A DNA stretch of 64,000 nucleotides. Source: Diospyros lotus. Its lineage: Eukaryota > Streptophyta > Magnoliopsida > Ericales > Ebenaceae. A program made the position numbers and the translations under genes. Position 1 is the stretch's first letter. Each line of letters starts with the position of its first letter. The notes under the pieces were generated by a model. It was not told the DNA's origin, searched no databases, and saw only the letters and a program-made list of their open reading frames with translations. The stretch spans positions 1,488,001 to 1,552,000 of the forward strand of contig NC_068341.1 in NCBI RefSeq assembly GCF_014633365.1, in the 5' to 3' direction. Of the stretch, positions 12,057 to 24,724 are shown one piece after another.

Positions 12057-13784
12057 GTGCCTTTGGTTAGTGAGAGGATTCCTGCAATTAGTGGGAGTGT
12101 AGCCATAGACAGTACCTTGGAGACTCAAGTAATTCGATGTAGCCAACGTGAGCTTATCCCTTGTTGTCATTTTGATGACATTGAGGGAAGGGTACTTATG
12201 TGTCCCATGTCGGATGACATTGAGCCAACTTCTTATGAAGAAGTTTTAACCTCCCTAAACCAAGATCAATGGTTGATCACTATGAAAGAGGAAATGGACT
12301 CGATGGATAAGAATAAGGTGTGGGAACTTGTTGATCTTCCACTAAATAGAAAGGCGATTGGCAACAAATGGGTCTTGAAAGTCAAACATCGAGCTGATGG
12401 ATCGATCGACAAGTATAAGGCCCGGCTGGTCGCAAAGGGCTACACCCAAATGGAGGGTGTGGATTTCTTAGAGACATTTTCTCTTGTGGTGAGATTTGAC
12501 TCTATTCGCGTGATTCTAGCCATCGTTGCTCATTTAGATCTTGAGCTACACTAGATGGATGTCAAGACAACATTTCTCAATGGAGAACTAGATGAGGAGA
12601 TATACATGGATCAACTCATCGGTTTTGTTACTGAAGGGCAGAAGGGCAAAGTGTGCCGTCTCAAACAATCCATATATGGTCTCAAGCAATCGTCTAAACA
12701 ATGGTATCTACGGTTTCATGAATCTGTCACCTCCATAGGTTTGACCATGATGGAGGAAGACCATTGTGTATATGTCCAAAGGACAAGAGATGGGTTCTTG
12801 ATTTTGTCCTTATATGTAGATGACATCTTATTGGCTGAAACAACTTGGAGATGATCAACGCCATTAAAGAATGGTTATCCTTTGTCTTTGAGATGAAGGA
12901 TTTAGGAGAAACGAGTTATATCCTTGGAGTTAAGATCTTAAGGGATCACTCAAGGAGGCTTTTGAGTTTGTCTCAAGAGACTTACCTTCGTAAGATCCTT
13001 GAATGATTTAATATGGATAACTCAAATCTTGTTGATACTCCAATTGATAAGGGTTGCACCTTGAGTACTAATCAGTACCCTAAAATAGAGGAAGAAAAGA
13101 AACTGATGGAAATGAAACCATACGCCAGTGCTATTGGGAGTCTCATGTACCTAATGAAGTATACTTGTCCTGATATCTGCTTCGTCGTTGGGCTAGTAAG
13201 TAGATACCAAAGTAATCCAGGTGAGAAACACTAGAAAGTTGTTAAGAGAATCATGAGGTATCTACGTGGTACTTATGATTATCCTGGCTCTCCAAGGTAA
13301 AGATATGAAAGTATGGGGTTACATTGATGCTGATTTTGGGGGAGATATAGATGATAGTGTCTCTACATCAACATATGTTTTTACTCTTGGTGGAAGCTCT
13401 ATTTCTTGGCGAAACAAGAAGTAAGATTGCGTTGCTCAGTCGACCATGGAAGTAAAGTATGTGGTTAGCTCAGAAGCTGGAAGACATGCATCCTAGCTTA
13501 GTGCTTTCCTTCGAGAGCTCGGGGTAACAGCTCAAGTTGATGAACCTGTCGAGATTCGTATCGACAACATGGTTGCGATGCAGTTCGCACACTACCCCAA
13601 ATTCCATGATAGAGGAAAACACATAAGAAGAAGATATCACTACATTAGAGGATTAATCAAGAATAAGGAAGTGATCTTGAGTTATATTCCTAGCGTTGAA
13701 ATGTTGGTTGACCCATTGACAAAGTCACTTAGTAGGAATGTATTTGAATCTCATGTGAGGCGTATGGGATTACGTAGAATTTGA
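12057..13784 (+). pseudogene. Ty1/copia reverse transcriptase - RNase H remnant
   Basis: The frame starts in the region before RT and runs through NKWVLKVKHRADGSIDKYK and [15 protein letters not shown] (12365-12465), MDVKTTFLNGELDEEIYMD (12555-12610), VCRLKQSIYGLKQ (12650-12690) and the catalytic YVDD (near 12815). The RNase H part includes a degenerate SISWRNKK block (near 13400) and the C-terminal HIRRRYHYIR (near 13620). Stops occur at 12552, about 12853, 13003 and 13235, and a frameshift near 13300. Gag, protease and integrase are absent, so the element is 5'-truncated. Confidence 0.9.
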
Positions 13785-14855
13785 ATTCTATATTTGATCA
13801 CTGTTTACGACATTCATATTGATTTATGCTGATGGATATTTGTTATCTTATTTGATGGATATTTGTTATCTTCTTTCTGTTTTCATTATATGACATTGTG
13901 TTGTTGATATGGAAAACATTGAAATAGTTGCAAATGCTCGTGAATGTTACCGAGCTTGGATCAGTCCTCTCATGCGAATGATTGCCCTGACACCCGTGTG
14001 GTGTACAGGATAAGACAACTTACTCTTGGACTTATGTGGTCAGTGTAAATGTCTTGATACATGAGGGGTGTTCAAGGTCATTATTGTCGTCTTAGTACGG
14101 TTAAGATGAGACTTATTTGAAGAAGTCGAATATGGATCTATTCTGAATTTCATATTAAGCCTGAGAATAGCAGGATGTGAGCACTCATGAGTTGAGTGAC
14201 TCAGGTTAGTGTCTATGTGGTGACTGGGCTGACATCTGTACGATGTTTTGAGTGTGACATCCCTGATTAATGGGAGCTCCACCACAACATGCATATCATA
14301 CAACATGGGCTTGTACAACCAATATAGGGAAGTGACAAGATTGTTCTCTCTCTATTACTGTGCAGGACCATATTCACATATGCCTTTTGACTTAAAATTG
14401 TTTCATGAAGTTGAAGTTCAATTATACTACTTTAGCATATCACCCAATTAGCTAGCAAGAACATAGCTAGGTGGGCCATAACTGAGCAAGTGGTTGAACC
14501 AAGAGATGGATTGATTCGAATTTCGGGAAAGATAATTTATACCACATCATGTAAGTTTTGCAACTCATAATCTAGACGATCATCTGTGTGATAATCATGA
14601 GTGCAAGAACTTCGATTGATGATCAAATGTCGTTCAGAGTTACTCTTGAGAGATTGGAAGCATTTGATAGATGTATTATTTATTATCTAAGGTATAGATA
14701 ACATTGCCCTCGTTTATTTCTTTTTGCAGCAGTACTATATTAACATTGGTGATTGTTTGATATAGTACTCTTATCATTGTCATCAAGGTCGTATCCCATG
14801 ATGTCCTATATGAGAAGATGAGTTGTGCATTATCCCATATACTCGAGTGGGAGAT
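13785..14855 (+). other. Copia 3' untranslated region
   Basis: Non-coding DNA between RNase H and the 3' LTR. It contains two adjacent copies of TGATGGATATTTGTTATCTT (about 13831-13873) and ends in a purine stretch, GAGTGGGAGAT, that fits a polypurine tract. Confidence 0.5.
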
Positions 14856-15266
14856 TGTTAGAATTGCAGTTATATTGGAATAAATTCCCTAATGATAAGA
14901 TAAGTATTTAGAATTTGAATTTGTTTCAAATTCAATCATATTCGAATTTTAACAATATGATAGGATAATTGATTAGAATTTGAATTAAATTTAAATTTTT
15001 AAAGAGATATGTCTATTTATATTTGTGTGATACCTATAAATAGGTATAGAGCCTAATGAAAAAAGATAACAATTTGAATCAATTTTTGATCGCTTATATA
15101 CTATCTTTGACATCACCATTCGAGTCTTGGGCAGACAAGGGGGTGAACGTATAAGAAAGCTTTTATAGTTTTCTTTCACGGAGGTTGTTAGACAAATCAA
15201 ATTCGATTATTTTGCTGTGATCCAAGTATTCTACGTACCGTTTGCAATTTTATTAAAAGTTCTACA
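14856..15266 (+). repeat. Probable 3' LTR of the copia remnant
   Basis: It begins TGTTAGAATTGCAG right after the polypurine-like GTGGGAGAT. A TATA box in CCTATAAATAGG lies near 15030-15045. The proposed end TTCTACA is a guess based on the expected ..CA terminus; no partner LTR is in the window to fix it. Confidence 0.5.
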
Positions 15267-18200
15267 TAGCCAAATGTGTATTATTTCTCTTTTTATCAGA
15301 CAAAATACAAAGATTGCATGGATTCATTATCTTCAAGATATATAATGGCTACCATAACTACCTTGATCTTCAAATGTTGGGAACATATATTGAAGATTTT
15401 CCTGACAATTAACTAGTATTAACCCACTCAGTTTACAATAATATTTAGGCTAGAGATTCCTTCTTTTTCTTTCTTACTTCCTAACGCGAGATGGCAGTGA
15501 GCAGAGTGTGGGGTCAACATTTTAGGCTGAGTTTCTAATGATTATTCCTAAATTTATTTACTCTTTCTGTTGTTTTATATATTCATCTCAAACCGTCAAG
15601 GATTAAAAGTTATAGTCAAGTACTGCAAATTGGAGAAAAGCAAGCCTACAATTAGGTGACTGGCTAGCTAGGTTTGCAGTAAATTCAACGTTTATTAACT
15701 AATCACTTTACTTTGATTATATAATATGATCATCTAAAATAGAGAGAAAGGAACAATATAAAATATTGTCGGCAAAACCTTTCTTGTGACTTTTTTCGAT
15801 TTTATCGCTTCCCATATGATGGTTTTAACTTTTGATCATTAACAATAGCTGTTAGCCTAGAATAATTCAGTACTTGCCTGAGTTTAATATAAGTTTTTCC
15901 AAGATGAGAAATGCTCCACAACTTTTGTCTTGTATCGACACAGCTCGGTAGTTGCAATTGAAACAAGCGGTTGTTTATTTAATAGATTTGTGAAAGCTAG
16001 GTGCTACCAAGCTCATGTCCTTTAATAAAAAAAAATGGTTATGAAATCTTCATCTCTAAGGATTGTAATGTGGCTGCAGTCAGTTATTTTAGTCTCGGTT
16101 ATATATATTTGACGTCTCTTATGATCTTTCATCTATCTATCTGAAAGTATATGTCTCCTGATGATTTGTTTGTAGAATCCCATGTTCTTTGAGTCAAACA
16201 AATGACACTCTTAATTCTCTACAATGTCAATTAGTTCGTAAAAGTATATTTTTGCAAATAAGCAAATTTGGTCATGAAATTTTCAAGGTTTGGTGGTGGT
16301 GGTTGTTGCATTGATATATTCATTCCTTCTCAATTCCTTATAACTTGAAAAGCTTGTGGCGAGAATAGAGGAAGATGAGGATTATTAATTCAAGCACAAA
16401 TTAACCGAGTTTAGACCACCAAAAACCTGAACCAAGAGGCAGTAGTATTAGTATTCCAAACTGCACAAAGACACAAGATTTGGCTTTTGCTGCGATTTCG
16501 AGATTAGTTGCATGAGATCTGCTATGAACTTTCTCAGAAACAGAAACAGTTTTTGGGAGCAAAGAAATAACAGGTGCTCAGTTTCATTTAGAGCCTTGTT
16601 TTTGGAAACTCTGCAAGAGTTGCAAAACAAAATTTGGAAACTGTCGAACAAGAATGGTTCTTGTTCCTCGAAAGCAGAAATATGATCGCGATGCTTCCAT
16701 TTCCATGAGATAATGCTGACAAGGAGGCGCGCAACGCGCCCATGTGGAGTAGGTGAGCTTGGAATACTAGTTGCACCTGGGGGGGGGGGCTCACATTCCC
16801 TCTGTTGGAATTTGGAAACACACCACACCACACCAGCACCCAAAATCTTTGACATCTCAATGGCAACTGCACCGCCTTACATTCTCTTTGTTCTAACATC
16901 GAGATTGCTAATGTTATTTTGGCGCACCGAATCCATACTCTTGCCACCCTCATTGTAATTTATATGCGCACAAAGCTTAACAGAGAGAAATGTCTAGTTC
17001 CAAGTTCCAAAATGACCTTAGAATCACATTTCAACATTAGTTAACCATGGAAGAATGATCAGTTAAAACATAAAGAATAGGGAAAAGCGCCCAAAAGAAG
17101 AAAGCAAAAACTAATTAGGGAGAAAGGAGGCAATAATATTTAATGGGGAAGAAGAGGTGTATGTGCATGGAACCTTGTTAGATTTCTGAGTTCTCTCCTT
17201 TTAAGGCAGAAATGAGAAGGGCTACTGTGTCTTGTTCTTCTTAAGATATTATCCAGTGGCTTTGGAATGAGCAGAATCATCATGTCAAAATTGTCATCCC
17301 ATCTTTAAGATAATTTATATATGTAAAGCAGGATAGCCTGCTAATGCAATGTGTAAACTAATATTAATTATTATATACATATACATATATACATATATAT
17401 ATATCTATGTGTGTGTGTGCCATTTACCTAATGGAGATGTGAGCCTTATTATACCACATACCCAGCTTGTAAAAAGGCCTACTTGGGGCCATGTTGCCAT
17501 TCCTAAGATACCTTTGGGATAAGCAGATGGGATCGCAATCTTCCCTTCTCAATGCTCCTTTAAATCTCTTGGAAAGTTTTGCACAACCATGCTTTCTGTA
17601 ATGGACTCTACTTTTAAGTCTATTAGCTTTACAAGGAAAGGAGAAATATTAATTCTTTGATGAATCATTATATCAACATATATGTACGTATATAGCTTAA
17701 TCACGCGCTAGAAAAAGTTTTGTAAAGTTGGAATTCGGTAGTATTTAAGTTGATGATAATAATATTTATAATGAATCTTTTCTTGCTGATCATTGCAGCC
17801 TCTGTTGACATTTCATGGGGCATAGCTTGGTTCTTTCTATTTGTATTCTCGTTGGCTTCCATAATGATCATCTCATCTGACCTTCTTAGCAAGTCCTTCT
17901 GCATTGATCCCAATTCTCCCCATCCCTAAAGAAACATAGACAAAGGAAAAATGAGCAAGAGCTAGAAACAAAAGCAAATAAACAAGCCAATAAATGAATA
18001 AATAAGCTCTCCCACTCATAGCAAGCCAATGGGGAGTGTCAGATGAGCTTTTCTTTTCCTTTGTTCGTTTCCCACTTTAGTTACAAATATTCTTCCTCAA
18101 GTATCGATCACCACCCATTATCCTGATCAAGTTAATTCAGCTTGGTAAAAATATATTTATAATATCAATCGATTTTTACTGTCACATTAACAATAAAAAT

Positions 18201-20259
18201 TAATATAAAAATTTTACACTTGTCCCAACACAATCCACTAAAAAACATAAAGAAATAAATAAAAACTAAAAGCCAAAACAAACTAATGATTAAGGAAAAT
18301 GTTAAACAACCATGAGCTGGGATCTCTCAGACTTCACTTCTTCTTGTCCTTTGGGTATATAATTCTTTTTTCCTGATAAATAGAAGTAAATAATGAATCA
18401 TAAAAGGAATGGGGTGTACTGCTAAGAACCCATTTTCAAGATCACTGTGAATATGATGATATCAATGAATAATATAAAAATATAAAAAATAAGAACTGAT
18501 ATGAAGTTACTTTCTAATTTAGTTTTGTCAAAATGATCACTAAATCATTGCAAGTGTTTCTGTGACACAAATATTTCTAAATAACAGTCGAATATGTACC
18601 AAAACAAATTATTAGGATCCTATAATTGATCGATGCAGCATCTAAACATTTGGAGGTACACATTAATCCTTTTTTTTTTTCCTCAGTTAACATCCTAGAG
18701 AACAAAGGAAACAAGGGTTATCCTGGGTTTTAGCCACGTGATTCTACTGACCATTATTGTTGGTTCCCTTAAGCTTCACATACAGTTGACTTCTTTTATT
18801 ACTTTTGTTTATTTTTTTTACAAGTTAACTTACAAATAACATTTTAAAGTGATATGACTCATAAATTGTGTATATTAAATAAGCACAAGATATATGCAGA
18901 CTTGATCTCAAAAATTTAATTTTCGATCGTAATAAAAATAACTATATTCTCTTACCACTAGACTAATCGTCAAAGTATTCTTTTATTACTCTCAAGTTTT
19001 GAGAGAACCAAATTAGCTAGTTTAAAAATATTTAATACTTTAACTATTAAATCCACTAAACTTTCATGATTAACAACATATATGCGCCTATATATGTTAA
19101 ATTTCTTATAAAAGTAATTAATAGTGCTCTCTCCACAGGACTATTATTCTCAAATGCCCTTTCTGCTCAACTTTCTTGCATACAAAGGAAATTGGTATAT
19201 TCCCAAGCCCCAGAATTGAGGTGGGCCTTTGCCTTAACATAATTTCTTATCTTCAAAATATGGGTTTCCTTAATTAGTAGATCCTAGCTCTTGGCCACAA
19301 AGAACTATATAAGGATTTATGCTAAATTAATAATGTTGGAAAGAATCAAAATATTTTGTTGGGCTCGAATAATGATTAGAAGAGGGTCCCATAAGATTTC
19401 CTTTTTAAGGTTTATTGAATCCTTGATCAATCTTTTATTCCTTCTAACTGCTTTAATTACATACTCATTGCACCCTCAACCTCCACAAGTTTGATGATAG
19501 AAAGCAAGAGAGATAGACCTAATAATCTCTATTCTTTAGCAGTATATAACTGTTGTTGAATGTGAGGTTTGGAATATTTTTCTCAATTTGAAAAGAGAGA
19601 TCACATGGCACAAGTGAAGAAAGCCTCGAGAAAATAACAGGAAATAAATAAACAATATTATGTGGCATCATTTGTGCTAAAGAATCCTTTCAAACCCTTA
19701 GATAATGGTTTCCCTTTGTAAACTGCCATTTGATCTGCTGTTTGACTTTGTTGAACTACTAAACTCTCCATTAATTATCTGTAAAACTAATCCAAAACAC
19801 AGATTAATCATGCATCTAATGTCTTTTGCAAATGGGTCGATTTTGTCTACACCTACAACAAAAATCTTTTTAGGATGGTCAATGATACAATCATTTAACT
19901 TATTATTGAGGAGAGGGATGTCTGTATGGAGTGCATTGCCTCATAATATTTAAAAATCTCATCAGACCTCATATAAAATTAGAGCAAAATCTTGATACAT
20001 GCATTTAGGAGTACTGTATTCATTTTACATATGTTTGTGCTCTAGATATGATGATTTTTTTGTTTTTTTTACTATCATCTGAATACTTAAGGTTGGGTGA
20101 AGTACTTAAATGAAGATCTTTTTTATTTTCTTTCTTTTTCCTTTTAGAGTTTCTAATTAACCAATGGATTGTAAGCAACAAGAAGGAATTAAATCCAAGC
20201 TACGTTCAGTCAACAAGATGCCGTGGCATGTGATATTTAGCCTAAAAAATTCTCTACTA

Positions 20260-20263
<4 letters not shown>

Positions 20264-20301
<38 letters not shown>
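20264..20301. repeat. (GT)n microsatellite
   Basis: Uninterrupted TG/GT dinucleotide run of nearly 40 bases in intergenic DNA. Confidence 0.9.
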
Positions 20302-20303
<2 letters not shown>

Positions 20304-21240
20304 GTTCTACTATCATTGCTACAATTATGGTTTTAGGGTTTGATTGGCCCAATTTCAACTATGAGATGTGGACTTAGAATCTTAAAATATGAGAAAAAAT
20401 AATAAGGATGTGTGATCAGTGTAAGAGAAAGTTGAAATCATTGAACATGATGAACCCAAATCAGTTCCCAAATTTATTTGACACTGATTTCGATACCCTG
20501 ATTCAGTTAATAAGGCCAGGAGGGTGATTTATATGTTTGAATCAAATTAATCATGCATTCAACTACCAGGGCCAAGGATTAATACATCTGGCCATGGGTA
20601 TTTTTATTCTTTGATCAGAGAGTTATAAATCATTTGATAATTATTTGGTTCATGCAACCATCCCACTTTCACCAGCTTTGGGCACATCTCAGGCTGTGTA
20701 AAACTTGAAATTGCTGCACATTCAGCATGCGCTTGTCAGTAGTTAACTAGAATTTAGGATCCATTCCTTTAGTCCTTTATCTTTCATTAACCATCCCTTT
20801 TCTTCCTTTCTTTTCCTTAAGTTAGGGTGGCTGGCAATCATGGGCACACCATATTACCTTTTTAACTCATCGAGATTAGTATTTGGCTGGATAACAATAT
20901 TACTAACCCAATTAATAATCTCAAATAATTATTAAACATCGTATTTAGACATAAAATCTCGATTCTTAATATAAAGAGTATTATTAGTAAAATTATAATT
21001 TTTTTTTCTAAATAATCATCTCTTCTCATATACAGTGAAATAACAACTTACATTTACAGAAAAAAAAAGAAAAGAAATAAGAACTTATATATGTGTGTGT
21101 ATATATATGAAACATGATGAATGTATAGGATATCTTCATTTCTTTTATTATATAATGCAACTAACACCATAACTGTAATAACTGAAACCACACAAGCAAT
21201 GGAATATAAAATGATGGGTCAATGTTTCCAAGGCTGACTC

Positions 21241-21264
21241 TGAGAGAGAGAGAGAGAGAGAGAG
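21241..21264. repeat. (GA)n microsatellite
   Basis: Uninterrupted GA run of about 24 bases. Confidence 0.9.
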
Positions 21265-22359
21265 CATGTGATACACATCAGCCTCAAGGAAAGGGTACTT
21301 AGACCACATTGCTGATCAAAGAATGAATGGTCCAGGAAGCCCCTCCTAGAACCTCAACATTTACTATGCCTCTGCACTACCATGTGCAGCTTCAAATTAT
21401 ATATATGTGTGTGTATTCTCGTGTAATACCAATTAATATTTTTGGAACCACAAATCGTTTAATTTGGACTTAGAATCTCCAAGCCCTAATCATAGAAATA
21501 TGATGTTGAATCTAGTCAACAGTCTTCAAAACTCATATGAAAGAATAATGATTTAGGGTCATAGTAATTTTTCAATTCAAATGTACTAATTATGTTATAT
21601 TAAATAAATAAAATATGTTAACATTTTTGTAAATTTATACATCATTAAAATATGTATTATAATATAACTAGGTTAATATATGGTATATTCTTATGTTTTG
21701 TTAATAATATAATAATATATACTATTATATATTAAAAAAATAAAATTAAGGATAAAAATGATAATTTTACTCTTAGTCCTATGGCTAACAAAAAGAGAAA
21801 ATTCTATTTGCAACCATCTATATTCCAAACATATCCTCTAAACATCCATCTCTCAAAAGACACTCCCATGCGCAACAAACCCTCTTCACATCACTCCTCA
21901 TATCAAACCATCTTCAAATCATTGTCATCTTGCCAGAATCGCTTGCCTCGCTCGCCTTCTTCACTGGAGTCTCTCGCTTTCTCGTCGGAATCACAGAAGC
22001 CAAGCAAGAAAGATTTAGGAAAATTATATTTGCAGTCAAGTGTTTTTCTCTTCATGAGATAATATGGTTGCCCATCATCACACCCGAAGATTTTTCTCGA
22101 ATCCATATATATATCTGTATGTATGTAATATGAAGTTATTCTCATAAAATGTTGTTGCATTTGATTGAATTTGACCATTTACAGTTCCCACATGACAAAC
22201 TCTTTCATTTAGAATAATTTATATACAAAATCATTATATATATATATGTTTATAGTTATAATATATTATGTTTCTCCTAAACCCATGGTTATGGAGAAAC
22301 TATTATATACATATAATAATATCAATATAATAATATATATTTAAGAGAATGGGTTCGAG

Positions 22360-22582
22360 AGAATTGATTTTTCCCGAATTCATAAATTCGGGGTGCTTGG
22401 GTACAGGGAACCGTTAGGTTTAGGGAACCCCTCGTTGTTCGGGGGGTGAGGGGTTCCCTGAACCGCGAGGTGAGGGGAACCATTTACCCCTTGAACAACG
22501 AGATTCGAGGAACTCTTAACCCTCTAAATCTCGTTGTTCGGGGGATTAGGGGTCTCCCGAATCGCGGGGTTTAGGGAACCGT
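22360..22582. repeat. GC-rich inverted-repeat cluster
   Basis: In strongly AT-rich surroundings this block repeats GTTCGGGG, CCCGAAT and GGGAACC in both orientations. Examples are the palindrome-like CCCGAATTCATAAATTCGGG near 22376 and CTCGTTGTTCGGGGG near 22430 facing CCCCTTGAACAACGAG near 22485. It could fold into several hairpins. The same motifs recur at 23036-23203. I do not recognise the family; subterminal repeats of a DNA transposon are one possibility. Confidence 0.6.
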
Positions 22583-22807
22583 TATGTTATTATTTTTTAA
22601 TTAATATTAAATTTAAATTATGTATTATTTTAATTTTTTAATTAATCCTAAATAATGCTATGAGAATTTGTTTTTAAAAAATATTAATAATTTGTGTGTG
22701 TTTAGTGTAATTGTGCAAATAAATAACGAGAATTTGTGTTTTAGAAATATATAATAATTTGTGTGTTTTAGAAATATTAATAATTTATGTTACGCAAAAT
22801 GTCTTAT

Positions 22808-23035
22808 ATCTCATTGGTAGTAAACGGTTTAATAGCATCAAATGACTGTTGAAATGAAAAAAAATTATATAAATGAAAAACATAAACAAGTTGAAAATAT
22901 TGTTCAAATAATAATTAAATAAAAGTTTAATAATGTATGATATCTCATTGTTAGTAAACGGTTCAATAGCATCAAATGATTGTTGAAATGAACAAAAATT
23001 ATGTAAATAAAAAACATAAATAATTTGAAGTAATG
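22808..23035. repeat. Tandem direct repeat, about 134-bp period
   Basis: ATCTCATTGGTAGTAAACGG (from 22808) recurs as ATCTCATTGTTAGTAAACGG (from 22942). About 95 bp match in each copy, including the following AATAGCATCAAATGA and TGTTGAAATGAA segments. It lies between the two GC-rich blocks. Confidence 0.75.
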
Positions 23036-23038
23036 AAA

Positions 23039-23203
23039 TATCCTGAATCGTTGGATTTAGGACTACTTGACTCCCCCGAACCGAAGGATTTGGGGCATCC
23101 TCAAGTTCCCGAATCTTTTAATTCGGGAGGTATCAACTCCCCCGAATCCAAGGATTTAGGGCACACTGATTCCCCCGAATTCGAGGATTCGGGGGATCCT
23201 TCT
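23039..23203 (+). repeat. Five copies of a 33-bp repeat, open reading frame
   Basis: Each unit contains CCCGAA-x-GGATTxGGG and is partly self-complementary. In the + frame from the ATG at 23033 it reads as five exact 11-residue units: YPESLDLGLLD, SPEPKDLGHPQ, VPESFNSGGIN, SPESKDLGHTD and SPEFEDSGDPS. The ORF runs to 23314. The 33-bp period keeps the frame open, but the palindromic DNA pattern is shared with the non-coding block at 22360-22582, so coding is unproven. Confidence 0.65.
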
Positions 23204-23795
23204 CTAGTCAACACTCCAAGTGTCCCAACTCCTAGTTCTCGCTCGTTGATGATAAACAAATTTTCAAATATCTCATGGATTTTATCATCTTGTTTTTTGC
23301 CGGAACATGAATAGTTATTTTATTTTTTATAAAACTCCGTAAACATTTGTCTATAATAATCTTCCATATTTAACTAACCTATGACGAGCAGAAGTGTGCT
23401 TAACAATCTTCGATGTTGAATAATAGTTATTGTGCAATGCTCGATGTTAAATAATAATGATTGCGCGATGTTGGTGAGTAAAGGTATTTAGGTGTGATGA
23501 ATAAAGTGGCTGTGGCAATGATAGGTAAGAAAGTGCGTGCATGCGCTTGAAAGAATAATGATGAGTGGTTGAGCGTAAAATATTTAAATAAAAAGTAAAT
23601 ATAAGATTTCACTTCAGAATATTTTAGGAATATTAAAAGAATTATTTATGATTACAAATAAAATTTCCTAACACAGGATTGGCGATTCCATGAGATGGCA
23701 ATCTACCCCTCTCCAAATCCCCAAAAAATAATAAAATAACTGTTCATTTTTCGAGGGGTTATCTTTATAAATTAAAGCCAACCAGGCTCAAGCCC

Positions 23796-24055
23796 GCCCA
23801 GGAACACGGGCCCAATCTGTAGCTGTCGGCAGACTGAAAACGGTTAAGCTGGCACTTGTTCGCCCATAACAGGCCACAAGCCCACCATAATAGGCCCTTC
23901 CGCCACGGTTAGCCCATCATAATGGGCCAAACTGGCCCAGTAAATTTGGCCCAGTCCATCAATGCATTTGCTTATCAGCCCACAGGCCCCATCCTCCTCC
24001 CTTATGGGCTTAAGAGCCTTTATTTTTCTGCATCCTGGGCCACTTTTTGAGACTA
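23796..24055. promoter_or_regulatory. Cluster of site II (TGGGCY/RGCCCA) motifs
   Basis: At least nine GGCCCA/AGCCCA/TGGGCC/TGGGCT elements and further GCCCA cores occur in about 260 bp on both strands. Site II elements are bound by TCP factors in promoters of housekeeping and ribosomal-protein genes (established knowledge). The cluster lies about 0.7 kb past the myosin stop codon. No gene start is evident nearby, so it is a candidate promoter for an antisense or unannotated transcript. Confidence 0.5.
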
Positions 24056-24199
24056 ATTTTGTACGTATAGCCTCTTTGAGCCAGTTAGCGAGCTATCTTT
24101 TATTTAATTTTTTGGGGATAATAGCTATTTTTAATTATAAGCACACAAAAATCAACCATCCGTATCAGAACAGAAAATAGACCCACCAAATTACAATAT

Positions 24200-24724
24200 T
24201 TTTTTATTAACCACATTACTGCATTTGGGTAAGCCTAAAAGAAGAAAATTACAGTATTTAAGCAGCCTGATTTAAACAACTATCACCCTAATTGTCACAT
24301 CATTAAATTAATACATCTTATTGGAGTAAGTCTATTACAAGAGGGTTGGGTACAGAAACAAGTGCAGTTAAAAATTGACAATTGGGCTATTTGGCCAATA
24401 AATTGTACTCTGTACAAGAACAAAATGGAGGAGACCCATCAACAAATCCTGGTGTTCCCCTCCTGTCATCACTACAAAGAATCAAAGAATGCCGCCCCCC
24501 AGAGTGAACACTAGAATTGGTGTGTGGGGAGGGGGGAAGGATATAGGGGCACTGGTTGGTGAGAAACCCTTTCTAACTACAGTCAGACCAAGCCTACAAA
24601 TAATAAAAATCTAACTTGTAAGCATAATTTTACATCCGGGCCAATAGATGTAATGTAAAATGGTGGCATATTTACAAAGGGGCATTCATTCCGGGACAAG
24701 TGGCATCCGTGTCATCTGTCGGCA
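24200..24724 (-). other. Likely myosin 3' untranslated region
   Basis: Non-coding sequence directly after the myosin stop on the minus strand. The T-rich + strand near 24197-24205 would give AATAAAA on the mRNA strand. The extent is an inference. Confidence 0.4.

Larger units (their letters stand above)
15267..22359. other. AT-rich intergenic region
   Basis: About 7 kb without a gene I can support. Present are simple repeats (TA near 17380, GT at 20264-20301, GA at 21241-21264), a G homopolymer near 16780, and ORFs of up to 135 codons near 16448-16958 that overlap on both strands and match no family I know. A minus-strand stretch at 17815-17935 looks weakly exon-like, but I cannot name it. 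Confidence 0.55.

Noticed and set aside
16448..16958. Overlapping ORFs of 81, 121 and 135 codons
   Set aside because: They overlap on both strands in stop-poor DNA, resemble no family I know, and have no clear promoter or splice context.
17815..17935. Minus-strand exon-like segment (GWGELGSMQKDLLRRSDEM)
   Set aside because: It follows an AG-like acceptor but I could not find partner exons or a family match, so it is not reported as a gene.
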